IMG/VR virus record: IMGVR_UViG_3300025070_002617
Span: 1-22,833 of that record
Origin: a virus
Strand: one strand, 5' to 3'
DNA length: 22,833 nucleotides
Part shown: positions 4,761 through 12,683 of the stretch, piece after piece
Layout of the letters: each line of letters begins with the position of its first letter
Numbering within the stretch: position 1 is the first letter of the stretch
The notes under the pieces: generated by a model
The model's database searches: none
What the model was told of the DNA's origin: nothing
What the model saw: only the letters and a program-made list of their open reading frames with translations
Program-made: the position numbers and the translations under genes

Positions 4761-5668
4761 GTATTTTAGTTACAGGTGGAGCAGGGTTCATTGGAAGTAA
4801 TCTTCTTCATTACCTTGAACAGTTTGGTGAGGAAGTTATCTGCATGGATAAACTTTCTTATGCTGCAGATGAAACTAATCTTCCAGATTATGTAAAGTTT
4901 TATCGGACAGATATTGCTGATGATGAATCGGTAAGAAATGTATTTGAAAAGGAGACTATTACAAAAGTCTTTCATCTTGCAGCAGAGAGTCATGTAGATA
5001 ATTCAATTAAAGACTGTAAACCTTTCATTCATTCTAATATTACAGGCACTGTTAATCTTCTTCAGTGTGCATTAGAACATGAAGTAAGTAGATTTATGCA
5101 TATCTCTACTGACGAGGTGTTTGGTTCTATTGCATACGGTTCCTTTAATGAGATATCTAGATACCGACCAAGGAATCCATACTCTGCATCTAAGGCTGCA
5201 AGTGATCATTTCGTAAATGCATACCATACCACATACGGATTACCAACTATTATTACAAACTGTTCTAATAACTATGGTCCACGACAATATCATGAGAAGA
5301 TGGTACCCAAAACTATCTTAAGCATTATGAATGACATTCCGGTTGATGTATATGGTAGTGGATTGCAAATCCGTGATTGGATTTATGTTGAGGATCATTG
5401 TAAGGCCCTTGTAGAACTTTGTAAGAGAGGTAGAGCAGGTCAGAGTTACAATGTTGGTGGTGAATGTGAGTTGAAAAACATTGAACTTGTTCATAGGATT
5501 GCTAGATTGATGAATAAAGAATTTGAAATTAACTTCGTTAAAGATAGACCGGGCCATGATCAAAGATATTCAACATCAAATGATAAGATCACAACTGAAA
5601 CACCTTGGACTGTATCGACACATATCGATGAAGGTCTCTTAAAAACTATCAAATATTATTATGAATAG
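4757..5668 (+). CDS. rmlB: dTDP-glucose 4,6-dehydratase
   Basis: A 303-residue extended SDR enzyme. It has the NAD-binding TGGAGFIG (6-13), HLAAESHVDNSI (73-84), the RmlB-specific STDEVFG (117-123, with catalytic Thr118, Asp119 and Glu120), the active-site pair Tyr142/Lys146 (YSASK), and NNYGPRQ (171-177). It converts dTDP-D-glucose to dTDP-4-keto-6-deoxy-D-glucose, the branch point for rhamnose and other 6-deoxysugars. It is slightly shorter than the usual 340-360 residues, mainly through trimmed loops. It is coupled to the cytidylyltransferase gene (ATGA) and to rmlC (8-nt overlap). No RmlA gene is in the window, so substrate probably comes from the host. Confidence 0.93.
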   Translation: MSILVTGGAGFIGSNLLHYLEQFGEEVICMDKLSYAADETNLPDYVKFYRTDIADDESVRNVFEKETITKVFHLAAESHVDNSIKDCKPFIHSNITGTVNLLQCALEHEVSRFMHISTDEVFGSIAYGSFNEISRYRPRNPYSASKAASDHFVNAYHTTYGLPTIITNCSNNYGPRQYHEKMVPKTILSIMNDIPVDVYGSGLQIRDWIYVEDHCKALVELCKRGRAGQSYNVGGECELKNIELVHRIARLMNKEFEINFVKDRPGHDQRYSTSNDKITTETPWTVSTHIDEGLLKTIKYYYE

Positions 5669-6197
5669 AATTGATACTCCTCTCAAGGATGCATTTGTTA
5701 TTCAAGCAGATAAGTATAAAGATAATAGAGGATTCTTTCTAGAGTCTTATAACTCTAGATCATTCAAAGAAATTGGCTTAGATGTTGAGTTTGTTCAAGA
5801 CAATCACTCTAACTCTTCGGTAAATGTTCTTAGAGGACTTCACTATCAGGTGAAGAGACCACAAGGTAAACTTGTTCGGTGTATGTCTGGACGGATTCTG
5901 GATGTTATAGTAGACTTGAGGGAGTCCTCAGAGACTTTTGGTGAGTCGTATTCGATTGATTTGCATTCACCCGAAGTCATGTTATGGGTTCCACCTGGGT
6001 TTGCTCATGGGTTTTATTGTATGACAGACAACTGTCATATTGCATATAAAACTACTGATTATTACTATAAAGAGTACGACAGAACTCTTCTATGGAATGA
6101 TAAAGACCTTGGTATTCAATGGCCAACTACAACACCCATCCTTTCGGACAAAGATAAATTAGGTAAGACTATGAGTGAGTGTGAAAAGTATGACTGA
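5661..6197 (+). CDS. rmlC: dTDP-4-dehydrorhamnose 3,5-epimerase
   Basis: A 178-residue cupin of standard RmlC length. Motifs in order: DNRGFFLES (21-29), RGLHYQ (58-63, with catalytic His61), VDLR (84-87) and PPGFAHGF (111-118), then a Tyr-rich YKTTDYYYKEYD segment (129-140) that supplies the catalytic tyrosine. It epimerises C3 and C5 of dTDP-4-keto-6-deoxyglucose to give dTDP-4-keto-L-rhamnose. With rmlB just upstream it forms the core of an L-rhamnose or 6-deoxy-L-talose route. The final ketone reduction would need an SDR, possibly the next gene. Confidence 0.93.
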   Translation: MNRIDTPLKDAFVIQADKYKDNRGFFLESYNSRSFKEIGLDVEFVQDNHSNSSVNVLRGLHYQVKRPQGKLVRCMSGRILDVIVDLRESSETFGESYSIDLHSPEVMLWVPPGFAHGFYCMTDNCHIAYKTTDYYYKEYDRTLLWNDKDLGIQWPTTTPILSDKDKLGKTMSECEKYD

Positions 6198-7011
6198 CCT
6201 TTCTTTATTTGGAGGTACAGGGTACATCGGTTCAACATATGAACGAATGTACCCTGGTAATGTAATCATTCCTCGTGGTCAAAGACATTTTGATACCAAG
6301 AATGTATTGTATTTTATTAGTACAACAACTAATCAGAATGTTTTTCAAGATCTACAGGTTGATATTGATGTCAATCTAAAAATCTTTACTGAATTCTTAT
6401 CACATTGTAAGAGAACAGATACTGTAATCAACTTTGTAAGTTCTGGGTTTGTTTATGGTAACGATATCCTAGATGCCAAAGAGACTGACTGTTGTAATCC
6501 AACTGGGTTCTATTCTATTACTAAAAGATGTGCAGAACAACTTCTGATGTCTTATTGTGAGACCTTTGGTATCAAATATCGTATCTTTAGGATTGGTAAT
6601 GTCTTTGGTATTGACCCAACAGTATCACAAGGTAAGAATGTTCTAGGTTATATGATCCGTCGTTTGAAGAATGATGACTACATCGTATTGTATGAAGGAG
6701 GTAACTATGTAAAAGATTATATGCATGTTGAAGATGTGTGTAGTGCAATGAAACTTCTGATGGATGAGTCCGATACAAATAACATCTACAACATTGGTAC
6801 TGGTGTATCTCGTTCATTCCGAGAAGTCATCGAGTTTGCAAAGGACTATGTTGGAAGTAATAGTGAGTTGATTAGTGTGGAGATGCCTGAGGAACAGAAG
6901 TATCTACAGATCAAAAACTTTACAATGAATGTAGACAAACTTTCATCCTATGGTCATGTTCCGAACCTTGCAATTGATACTGGAGTCGAAATGATGTGTA
7001 AAGCATATTGA
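6190..7011 (+). CDS. NAD(P)-dependent extended SDR (candidate dTDP-4-ketosugar reductase or epimerase)
   Basis: A 273-residue protein from ATG 6190; an in-frame ATG at 6175 would add five residues. Motifs: FGGTGYIG (7-14), SSGFVYG (84-90), YSITK (Tyr108, Lys112) and FRIGNVFG (133-140). The start at 6190 places the Rossmann motif at the usual distance and gives an 8-nt overlap with rmlC. Its position after rmlB and rmlC suggests it completes that pathway as an RmlD-type or 6-deoxytalose-type reductase. However, it lacks signatures that would fix substrate, so it could equally be a 4-epimerase. It is shorter than typical UDP-sugar epimerases (about 310-340). Confidence 0.75.
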   Translation: MTDLSLFGGTGYIGSTYERMYPGNVIIPRGQRHFDTKNVLYFISTTTNQNVFQDLQVDIDVNLKIFTEFLSHCKRTDTVINFVSSGFVYGNDILDAKETDCCNPTGFYSITKRCAEQLLMSYCETFGIKYRIFRIGNVFGIDPTVSQGKNVLGYMIRRLKNDDYIVLYEGGNYVKDYMHVEDVCSAMKLLMDESDTNNIYNIGTGVSRSFREVIEFAKDYVGSNSELISVEMPEEQKYLQIKNFTMNVDKLSSYGHVPNLAIDTGVEMMCKAY

Positions 7012-7035
7012 CTACAGAACAATTTTTGGTAAAAT
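7008..7035 (+). promoter_or_regulatory. Sigma70-type promoter inside the island
   Basis: TTGACT (7008-7013), a 16-nt spacer and TAAAAT (7030-7035). The -35 overlaps the stop codon of the SDR gene. Its -10 shares three bases with the late box at 7033-7040. It would drive the GDP-mannose epimerase gene. Confidence 0.55.
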
Positions 7036-7040
7036 AAATA
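7033..7040 (+). promoter_or_regulatory. T4-type late promoter box AATAAATA
   Basis: It forms TAAAATAAATA with the -10 above and ends 20 nt before ATG 7061. It gives the second part of the island a possible late start. Confidence 0.65.
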
Positions 7041-7060
7041 GTAAGTAACAAATTAAATGT

Positions 7061-8125
7061 ATGTCTGAATTTAAGAAAACCGCACTGGTACTAGGTGCGG
7101 GTGGTTTTATTGGTAGTCATATGGTGAAAAGACTACGATCAGAAGGATACTGGGTTCGTGGTGTTGACCTAAAGAGACCAGAGTATTCTGATACTGAAGC
7201 AAACGAATTCATTCAAGGCGACTTGCGTGATAGAAGTTTTGTTCGCCGTTGTATTCGTACCACTGGTGTCAATGGTGGGTTCTATGCACAGATTGTGGAT
7301 AAGTTTCTGTCACCCTTTGATGAGATTTATCAGTTTGCTGCTGATATGGGTGGTGCTGGATTTGTATTCACTGGTGAGAACGATGCAGATATCATGCACA
7401 ACTCAGTGTCTATCAATCTGAACGTACTTGAAGAACAGCACCTTCTTAATCTGGACAAAGATGTAAACAAGACCAAAATCTTCTATTCTGGTTCTGCATG
7501 TATGTACCCAGAACATAATCAACTTGATCCTGATAACCCAGACTGTAGTGAAGAATCCGCATATCCCGCAGCACCAGACTCCGAATATGGATGGGAGAAA
7601 CTATTCTCTGAGCGTCTCTACCTTACTTACAATCGTAACCATGGGATCCCTGTTCGGGTTGCTAGGTATCACAATATCTTCGGACCTGAAGGAACCTGGG
7701 ACGGCGGAAGAGAAAAGGCACCAGCTGCAATCTGCCGTAAAGTTGCTTACCTCCCGAACGTCGGTGGAGGAATCGAGGTGTGGGGAGATGGCTTACAAAC
7801 TCGTTCCTTCTTGTACATTGATGAATGCATTGAAGCAACTCGAAGACTGATGGATAGTGACTTTATGGGTCCTGTGAATATTGGTTCAGAAGAGATGGTC
7901 ACTATCAATCAATTGGTGGAGACTGCAGGAAAGATTTCTAATAAAGTAGTTAGAAAGATTTACAAACTAGATGCACCTCTAGGTGTTCGTGGCCGTAACT
8001 CTAACAACGATCTTATTCGTGAGAAGCTTGGATGGGATTACTCTCAAAGTCTTGAAGAGGGTATTCGTAAAACATATGAATGGATCTGCACACAAATTGA
8101 GGCGAAGACTGATGAAAGTATTTGA
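7061..8125 (+). CDS. gme: GDP-D-mannose 3,5-epimerase
   Basis: A 354-residue extended SDR with the distinctive pattern of plant-type GME. Motifs: LGAGGFIGSH (11-20), FAADMGGAGFVFTGENDADI (92-111), SGSACMYPE (143-151, with catalytic Cys147), EYGWEKLFSERLY (175-187, with Tyr176 and Lys180), ARYHNIFGPEGTWDGGREK (201-219, with Lys219) and the LYID segment near 251. In plants the equivalent Cys and Lys carry out C3/C5 epimerisation. The product is GDP-L-galactose, with GDP-L-gulose as a by-product. It has its own composite promoter. Its third codon positions look less AT-rich than those of the genes around it. It is the most confidently assigned GDP-sugar enzyme in the island. Confidence 0.92.
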   Translation: MSEFKKTALVLGAGGFIGSHMVKRLRSEGYWVRGVDLKRPEYSDTEANEFIQGDLRDRSFVRRCIRTTGVNGGFYAQIVDKFLSPFDEIYQFAADMGGAGFVFTGENDADIMHNSVSINLNVLEEQHLLNLDKDVNKTKIFYSGSACMYPEHNQLDPDNPDCSEESAYPAAPDSEYGWEKLFSERLYLTYNRNHGIPVRVARYHNIFGPEGTWDGGREKAPAAICRKVAYLPNVGGGIEVWGDGLQTRSFLYIDECIEATRRLMDSDFMGPVNIGSEEMVTINQLVETAGKISNKVVRKIYKLDAPLGVRGRNSNNDLIREKLGWDYSQSLEEGIRKTYEWICTQIEAKTDESI

Positions 8126-8996
8126 TGTATTTCTATTTGGTTATGAGTTGGATCTATTAGAGATTCGTATGAATCTTCTTGAACCTTATGTTGATTACTT
8201 TGTATTCAGTGAAGGTGGTAAGACATTTTCTGGTGAAGATAAGGGGTTTATATTTGAATCGACAGACGAGAGATTTGAGAAGTTTAAAAATAAAATCATC
8301 TACACTAAGATCGAAGAACCGACATCTGAACAACTTCAGGCTCAAGGTGTAAAGTATAATGTAAAGAAAGAATCTTTTATGAGAGATACTTTTTATAAGG
8401 ATAGCATCATCGATGTCCTCAAAGAACATTGTTCTGATGAAGATGTAATCATCTGGTCTGATCTAGACGAAGTACCTAATCCAGAAGTCATTGAACAAAT
8501 TAAAGACTTCTACGAACCTGGTACGGTGTATAACTTTGCACAAGATAACTACCAAGCTGCGTTGAATTGGTTCGAAACTACAGGTACTATTACCTCTCAA
8601 ACACAAGACTTCTCTTATGAAGAAGAAGGTCCACGTTGGATTGGTACCAAGATGTGTGACTTTGCCACACTAAGTAAGTATTCTTTGACTAACATTAGAC
8701 GTGAACTTCCTCAAGAGAAGAATCTAAGAATCTACCCAGGTGGTTGGCATTGGAGTACAGTTGGCAGTGATGAAGAGTGTACTATGTACGAGAGAGTGAT
8801 GAAGAAGATCAAGTCTTCTGCACATACTGAACTCAACAACGAAAAACTGATTGGTGAACTCGAACAGAGATTAAAAGATGGTCGGTCACCACTAGGTCAG
8901 GACAATGCATCATACTGTATTACTCACTTTGATGCTGATAGGTTCCCACAGTATCTAATCGATAACCAAGAAAAGTATTCTTATTTGATCAAATGA
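8112..8996 (+). CDS. Glycosyltransferase family 17-like protein
   Basis: A 294-residue protein. The N-terminus reads FDVFLFGYELDLLEIRMNLL (4-23), then VDYFVFSEGGKTFSGEDKG (27-45), the hallmark start of GT17 (relatives of the bisecting GlcNAc transferase). SDLDEVP at 116-122 is the DxD metal- and nucleotide-binding motif. GGWHWST (about 214-220) is also conserved-looking. GT17 members in bacteria and viruses transfer a sugar to glycan acceptors; the donor is not predictable here. ATG 8112 gives a 14-nt overlap with gme; the longer open frame lies entirely within gme and is rejected. No membrane segment or signal is present, so it acts in the cytoplasm. Confidence 0.85.
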   Translation: MKVFDVFLFGYELDLLEIRMNLLEPYVDYFVFSEGGKTFSGEDKGFIFESTDERFEKFKNKIIYTKIEEPTSEQLQAQGVKYNVKKESFMRDTFYKDSIIDVLKEHCSDEDVIIWSDLDEVPNPEVIEQIKDFYEPGTVYNFAQDNYQAALNWFETTGTITSQTQDFSYEEEGPRWIGTKMCDFATLSKYSLTNIRRELPQEKNLRIYPGGWHWSTVGSDEECTMYERVMKKIKSSAHTELNNEKLIGELEQRLKDGRSPLGQDNASYCITHFDADRFPQYLIDNQEKYSYLIK

Positions 8997-9952
8997 TTGT
9001 AACTGAAATTTATAGGGGTTCTGGACTGGGAAACCAGATCTGGAACCTGGTGGTATCTAGAATCCTCGCACATAGACATGGATATAAGTGGGGCGTAAAG
9101 AAAAGTACTCCATTCAAGGCAAGAAAGTTCATGCCAGACTTTGATTATGGGGAAGAAGTAGTTGGTGGTCATACTCCTAGAGAGGGACAACCACCAGAAT
9201 CATTACCTGATGGTATCACTCATTATATTCGTGAGAGAAATGATCCTCTTCCACAGTGTGGTCATAGCGGTATATTTTTTGATCCTGGTCTATGGAATAA
9301 TCTTCCTGACAATTCAAAGATCGATGGTCTCTTTCAATGTTTAGGTTATATTGATGATTGTAAAGATGATATTCGTCAATGGTTATCTCATAATGTAAAT
9401 GTTATTGAGTATTCTGATGAAGATATTTGTGTCATTCACTTCCGTGGTGGTGAGTATTTGATTACTGCATCATGGTTAGAACCAAAGTTCTACGAGAATG
9501 CACGTGATAGGATGTTGGAACAGAATCCAAACATGAAGTTTGTAGTTGTGACTGACGATCCAGAGAATGCAAACAAGTTTATTCCTTGGGCAAAGGTTGT
9601 AGGCGCAACTACTCTCAAGGAACAAGAAGACATTGAACAAGGAACAGGTTTTTTCAAATACAAAGGAGGCAATATCGGTGTTGATTATTCTATTCTACAT
9701 AATGCTAGGAACGTCATCATGTCAGCATCAACATTCTCCTTCTGGCCAGTATGGACATCTAATGTCACACCCAAGGTCATTGCACCCAAGTACTGGTTTG
9801 ACCATAAAACTTCCAACGGTTGGTGGAGAGGTGACGATATGATCGTCAAAGATTGGGATTACATTGATAGAGAGGGTAAACTCTTCAGTGGTCCTGATTG
9901 TCAGAAGGAGTATGACCTTTACAGACTCAAGACTCCATATTATAATCACTAA
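8993..9952 (+). CDS. GT11 (alpha-1,2-fucosyltransferase)-like, divergent
   Basis: A 319-residue protein with the three landmarks of GT11: RGSGLGNQIWNLV (8-20), IHFRGGEYL (148-156, the equivalent of HIRRGDY) and SASTFSFWPVW (244-254, the equivalent of NSTFSWWGAW). GT11 enzymes use GDP-L-fucose to fucosylate galactose acceptors. The donor-contacting motif has changed from RRGD to RGGE, so the donor may differ. It follows the GT17 gene with an ATGA overlap, two genes downstream of gme. The C-terminal third (about 255-319) is longer than in the other two GT11 proteins of the window. Confidence 0.75.
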   Translation: MIVTEIYRGSGLGNQIWNLVVSRILAHRHGYKWGVKKSTPFKARKFMPDFDYGEEVVGGHTPREGQPPESLPDGITHYIRERNDPLPQCGHSGIFFDPGLWNNLPDNSKIDGLFQCLGYIDDCKDDIRQWLSHNVNVIEYSDEDICVIHFRGGEYLITASWLEPKFYENARDRMLEQNPNMKFVVVTDDPENANKFIPWAKVVGATTLKEQEDIEQGTGFFKYKGGNIGVDYSILHNARNVIMSASTFSFWPVWTSNVTPKVIAPKYWFDHKTSNGWWRGDDMIVKDWDYIDREGKLFSGPDCQKEYDLYRLKTPYYNH

Positions 9953-9966
9953 AGACAGAGAGTATC

Positions 9967-11262
9967 ATGTATCAATTGATTGAGAACTTCATTCAATCCG
10001 CCAAGGAGATGGATGATAATGTGTTTCCATTCATGGCTAACAAAGATTGGAAGCCAGGCAACAATGTATATTACTCTGGACCATATTGGAATGATCTAGA
10101 AGCACAAGAACTTATCTACGCTGTAATGAAAGGTAAGTGGTTATCTTCTGGTGAGAAGGTAAATAAATTTGAGAAAGAGTTCTCTAATAGATTTGAGTTT
10201 GGTCATTCTGTTATGGTGAACTCTGGCTCATCAGCCAACCTAGTGATGATTGCTGCCCTGAAAAAATACTATGGGTGGGAAGATGGTGATGAAGTCATCG
10301 TATGTTCCTGTGGTTTTGCAACAACCATTGCACCACTGGCTCAGGCTGGTCTTAAACCTGTTTTTGTTGACATCAATTGGGATGACCTGAACTGGAATAT
10401 GGATCAGGTAGAAGAGAAGATTACTGAAAGAACACGTGCAGTATTTTCTTCACCTGTTCTAGGTAATGCTTATGATATGGACAGGTTGGTAGAACTTTGC
10501 AAGAGTAAAGATATTCATATTATTGCTGACAACTGTGATAGTCTAGGTAGTAAGTATAAAGAGAACTATCTGACCAAACATGCAGTTGCTGCATCGTGTT
10601 CGTTCTATCCTGCACACCATATCTGTACTATTGAAGGTGGTATGGTATCATCAAACAACAAAGCAATTATTGATCTTGCTCGTAGTTTTGCTTGGTGGGG
10701 TCGTGGATGTTATTGTGTAGGGCAACAGAACCTACTCTCTAATGGTGTCTGTGGCCGTCGTTTTGATACTTGGTTGGATGGTTACGAAGACATTGTTGAT
10801 CACAAGTATGTGTTCTCCCAGATGGGTTACAACTTGAAACCACTTGACATGCAAGGTGCAGTTGGTTCAGTTCAACTTCTGAAGTTTGATGATATTCATA
10901 GACTGAGAAGGAAGAACAAAGATCGTATTCAAAGGATCATTGAAACCATTGATGGTTGTCGTGTTGTTAACGAACGTGATGATAGTGAGACCAGTTGGTT
11001 CGGTGTTCCTATTGTGTGTGATAACAAGAAACTAAAACACTCTCTTGTTGCCCATCTGGAGAAGAATAAAGTTCAGACACGTAATTACTTTGCCGGTAAC
11101 ATTCTTCTTCATCCTGGATATTCACATCTAGATGATGCCATGAAGTACCCTGAAGCCAATAAGGTTCTTAACACAGTATTCTTCTTGGGTTGTTCACCAG
11201 TCATTACTGATGATATGATAGACTACATTGAAACAGTCGTAGAGGATTTTAAAAATGCTTGA
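9967..11262 (+). CDS. RfbH/E1-type PLP and [2Fe-2S] sugar 3-dehydratase
   Basis: A 431-residue member of the DegT/DnrJ/EryC1/StrS fold family. The PLP-lysine position is His217 (SFYPAHH, 212-218), as in the deoxygenating enzymes RfbH/AscC (E1) and ColD, so it should not be an aminotransferase. Four cysteines, C190, C248, C250 and C262, match the E1 iron-sulfur pattern C-x57-C-x-C-x7-C, except that the last gap is x11 (four extra residues, about 253-256). Other E1-like segments are WWGRGCYC (243-250), CGRRF (262-266), DHKYVFSQMGYNLKPLDMQ (278-296) and SWFG. E1 removes the C3 hydroxyl of CDP-4-keto-6-deoxyglucose on the way to 3,6-dideoxyhexoses and needs a partner reductase (E3), which is not seen here. 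The nucleotide and sugar used in this phage are uncertain. Confidence 0.87.
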   Translation: MYQLIENFIQSAKEMDDNVFPFMANKDWKPGNNVYYSGPYWNDLEAQELIYAVMKGKWLSSGEKVNKFEKEFSNRFEFGHSVMVNSGSSANLVMIAALKKYYGWEDGDEVIVCSCGFATTIAPLAQAGLKPVFVDINWDDLNWNMDQVEEKITERTRAVFSSPVLGNAYDMDRLVELCKSKDIHIIADNCDSLGSKYKENYLTKHAVAASCSFYPAHHICTIEGGMVSSNNKAIIDLARSFAWWGRGCYCVGQQNLLSNGVCGRRFDTWLDGYEDIVDHKYVFSQMGYNLKPLDMQGAVGSVQLLKFDDIHRLRRKNKDRIQRIIETIDGCRVVNERDDSETSWFGVPIVCDNKKLKHSLVAHLEKNKVQTRNYFAGNILLHPGYSHLDDAMKYPEANKVLNTVFFLGCSPVITDDMIDYIETVVEDFKNA

Positions 11263-11977
11263 TCTATCCAGAGTTACATGCTTTGCGATTGACAATACAA
11301 ATCGAATAGAAGAAACCATCAATGCACTTCATACTTGTAAGAACGTAGCAAACTTTGGGGAGGTCAAGTTAGTTACCACCCCAAACTACGTCAACAAATA
11401 CAAGGACGAATGTTCTGTTGATGGTATTTTAGTAGAAGAACAAATCAAACCACTTACTAATATTGATGAATACAATTACTACATTCTTTACCACCTTCAC
11501 AAACACATTAATACAGAGTTTTGCCTCCTCGTCCAGGATCATGCTTTTATTATTAATCCTGATGCTTGGAGGGAGGAGTTTTTCTCGTATGACTACATCG
11601 GAGCCCCATGGCCAATCAGAGACAGAGCATACATCACTCCCTATGGAGAACATCAGCGAGTAGGTAATGGTGGATTCTCATTGAGATCAAAGAAACTTTT
11701 AGAAGTTCCACGAACACAATGGATACCATTCAGAGTTGCCGATGTTGCAAAGGACTTCTATAAGATGTTTGGTGGTAACAACACGAACGAGGACGGTAAT
11801 ATATGTGTCCACAACAAACACCTTTATGAGCTGCGTGGGTGTAAGATAGCTCCAATAGAAGTAGCAAAATACTTTTCATACGAGTCTCCTGTCCCTGAGA
11901 ACCAAGGCATAATTCCATTTGGGTTCCACAATAATCTTCCACCTGGTGTCACCGTGGAGGGTTATAACCCCCGATAA
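11255..11977 (+). CDS. DUF5672-type putative glycosyltransferase
   Basis: A 240-residue protein. Conserved-looking blocks are FCLLVQDHAFIINPDAW (89-105), YIGAPWP (114-120), VGNGGFSLRSKKLL (136-149) and NEDGNIC (178-184), with a PFGFH segment near 223. This set is typical of DUF5672, a family found beside other glycosyltransferases and believed to have a GT-A-like fold with QD(H) as a DxD-like motif. The activity is inferred and has not been shown for this subgroup as far as I know. It overlaps the dehydratase gene by 8 nt. A perfect palindrome and a late box follow it. Confidence 0.78.
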   Translation: MLDLSRVTCFAIDNTNRIEETINALHTCKNVANFGEVKLVTTPNYVNKYKDECSVDGILVEEQIKPLTNIDEYNYYILYHLHKHINTEFCLLVQDHAFIINPDAWREEFFSYDYIGAPWPIRDRAYITPYGEHQRVGNGGFSLRSKKLLEVPRTQWIPFRVADVAKDFYKMFGGNNTNEDGNICVHNKHLYELRGCKIAPIEVAKYFSYESPVPENQGIIPFGFHNNLPPGVTVEGYNPR

Positions 11978-11980
11978 ATA
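11959..11980 (+). promoter_or_regulatory. Palindrome and T4-type late box
   Basis: A perfect 12-bp palindrome, GGGTTATAACCC (11959-11970), lies at the end of the DUF5672 gene. Two bases later comes GATAAATA (11973-11980), one base from the T4 late consensus, ending 19 nt before the methyltransferase ATG. No -35/-10 pair is evident, so this would be a late-only entry point into the second half of the island. Confidence 0.55.
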
Positions 11981-11999
11981 CTACAGATTTGTTATTACT

Positions 12000-12683
12000 A
12001 TGTCATTTGTTTATAATGCTCCCTCCTTTGTGGAGGTAGACAACGTGTTCCCTGAAGGTCCAAAAAGAACTGACAATAACACAGCAGCATACACTCTCAA
12101 TCACATTACCTTTGCAGAAAATGTGGATGAGTTTGGAGGAGAAGGAGATATTCTAGAGTTCGGTGTCTGTAGTGGTGGTACACTACTCCCTATAGGACAG
12201 AAGAATCCATCACGTAAAGTCTTTGGTTTCGATCACTTCAAAGGTCTAGAAGTCACACAACAACCAACACCATCGTATGCTGGTTGGGCAGAAGGTGCAT
12301 TCCGTATTGGTGACCCACAGTATACTTGGATCCCCAAAACTGTAGAAGATGTTAAGAGAAAGTGTTCAGTCTCACCTAATATCAAAATCTTTGTTGAAGA
12401 TGTTCATGAGATGGTAGAGAAAGAACCATCTGATTTTGGTATTGGTAAGGTTGGTGCAATTCATATTGATCTAGACATCTACGAACCCACAGTATCAGCA
12501 TTCAAGTTCATCGATAAGTGTGAATGGGATAAACTCTACTTCCGTTTTGATGACTGGCATGGTCATGAGCCTGACTATGATCATCACGAAAGAAAAGCAT
12601 TTAGAGAGTGGATTACAAAACACGGATACAACTTCGAAATCATTGAAGATGGTATCAGTGCTGGTGTCAAGGTATGGAAATAA
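12000..12683 (+). CDS. TylF/MycF-like SAM-dependent sugar O-methyltransferase
   Basis: A 227-residue protein. The SAM-binding glycine motif is ILEFGVCSGGTL (51-62), followed by FGFDHFKGLE (75-84), an acidic HIDLDIYEPT (155-164) and FDDWHG (183-188). In macrocin-type methyltransferases the latter two supply metal-binding acidic residues. Members methylate hydroxyls of deoxysugars in antibiotics and surface glycans, so a role in capping or decorating the island's glycan is reasonable. The start at 12000 lies 19 nt after a late box; the longer open frame overlaps the previous gene and is rejected. It overlaps the GT2 gene by 10 nt. Confidence 0.82.
   Translation: MSFVYNAPSFVEVDNVFPEGPKRTDNNTAAYTLNHITFAENVDEFGGEGDILEFGVCSGGTLLPIGQKNPSRKVFGFDHFKGLEVTQQPTPSYAGWAEGAFRIGDPQYTWIPKTVEDVKRKCSVSPNIKIFVEDVHEMVEKEPSDFGIGKVGAIHIDLDIYEPTVSAFKFIDKCEWDKLYFRFDDWHGHEPDYDHHERKAFREWITKHGYNFEIIEDGISAGVKVWK

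Noticed and set aside
9967-11262. Annotation as a DegT-type sugar aminotransferase
   Set aside because: The PLP-binding lysine is replaced by His217 and the four E1-type cysteines are present, so dehydration is the expected chemistry.
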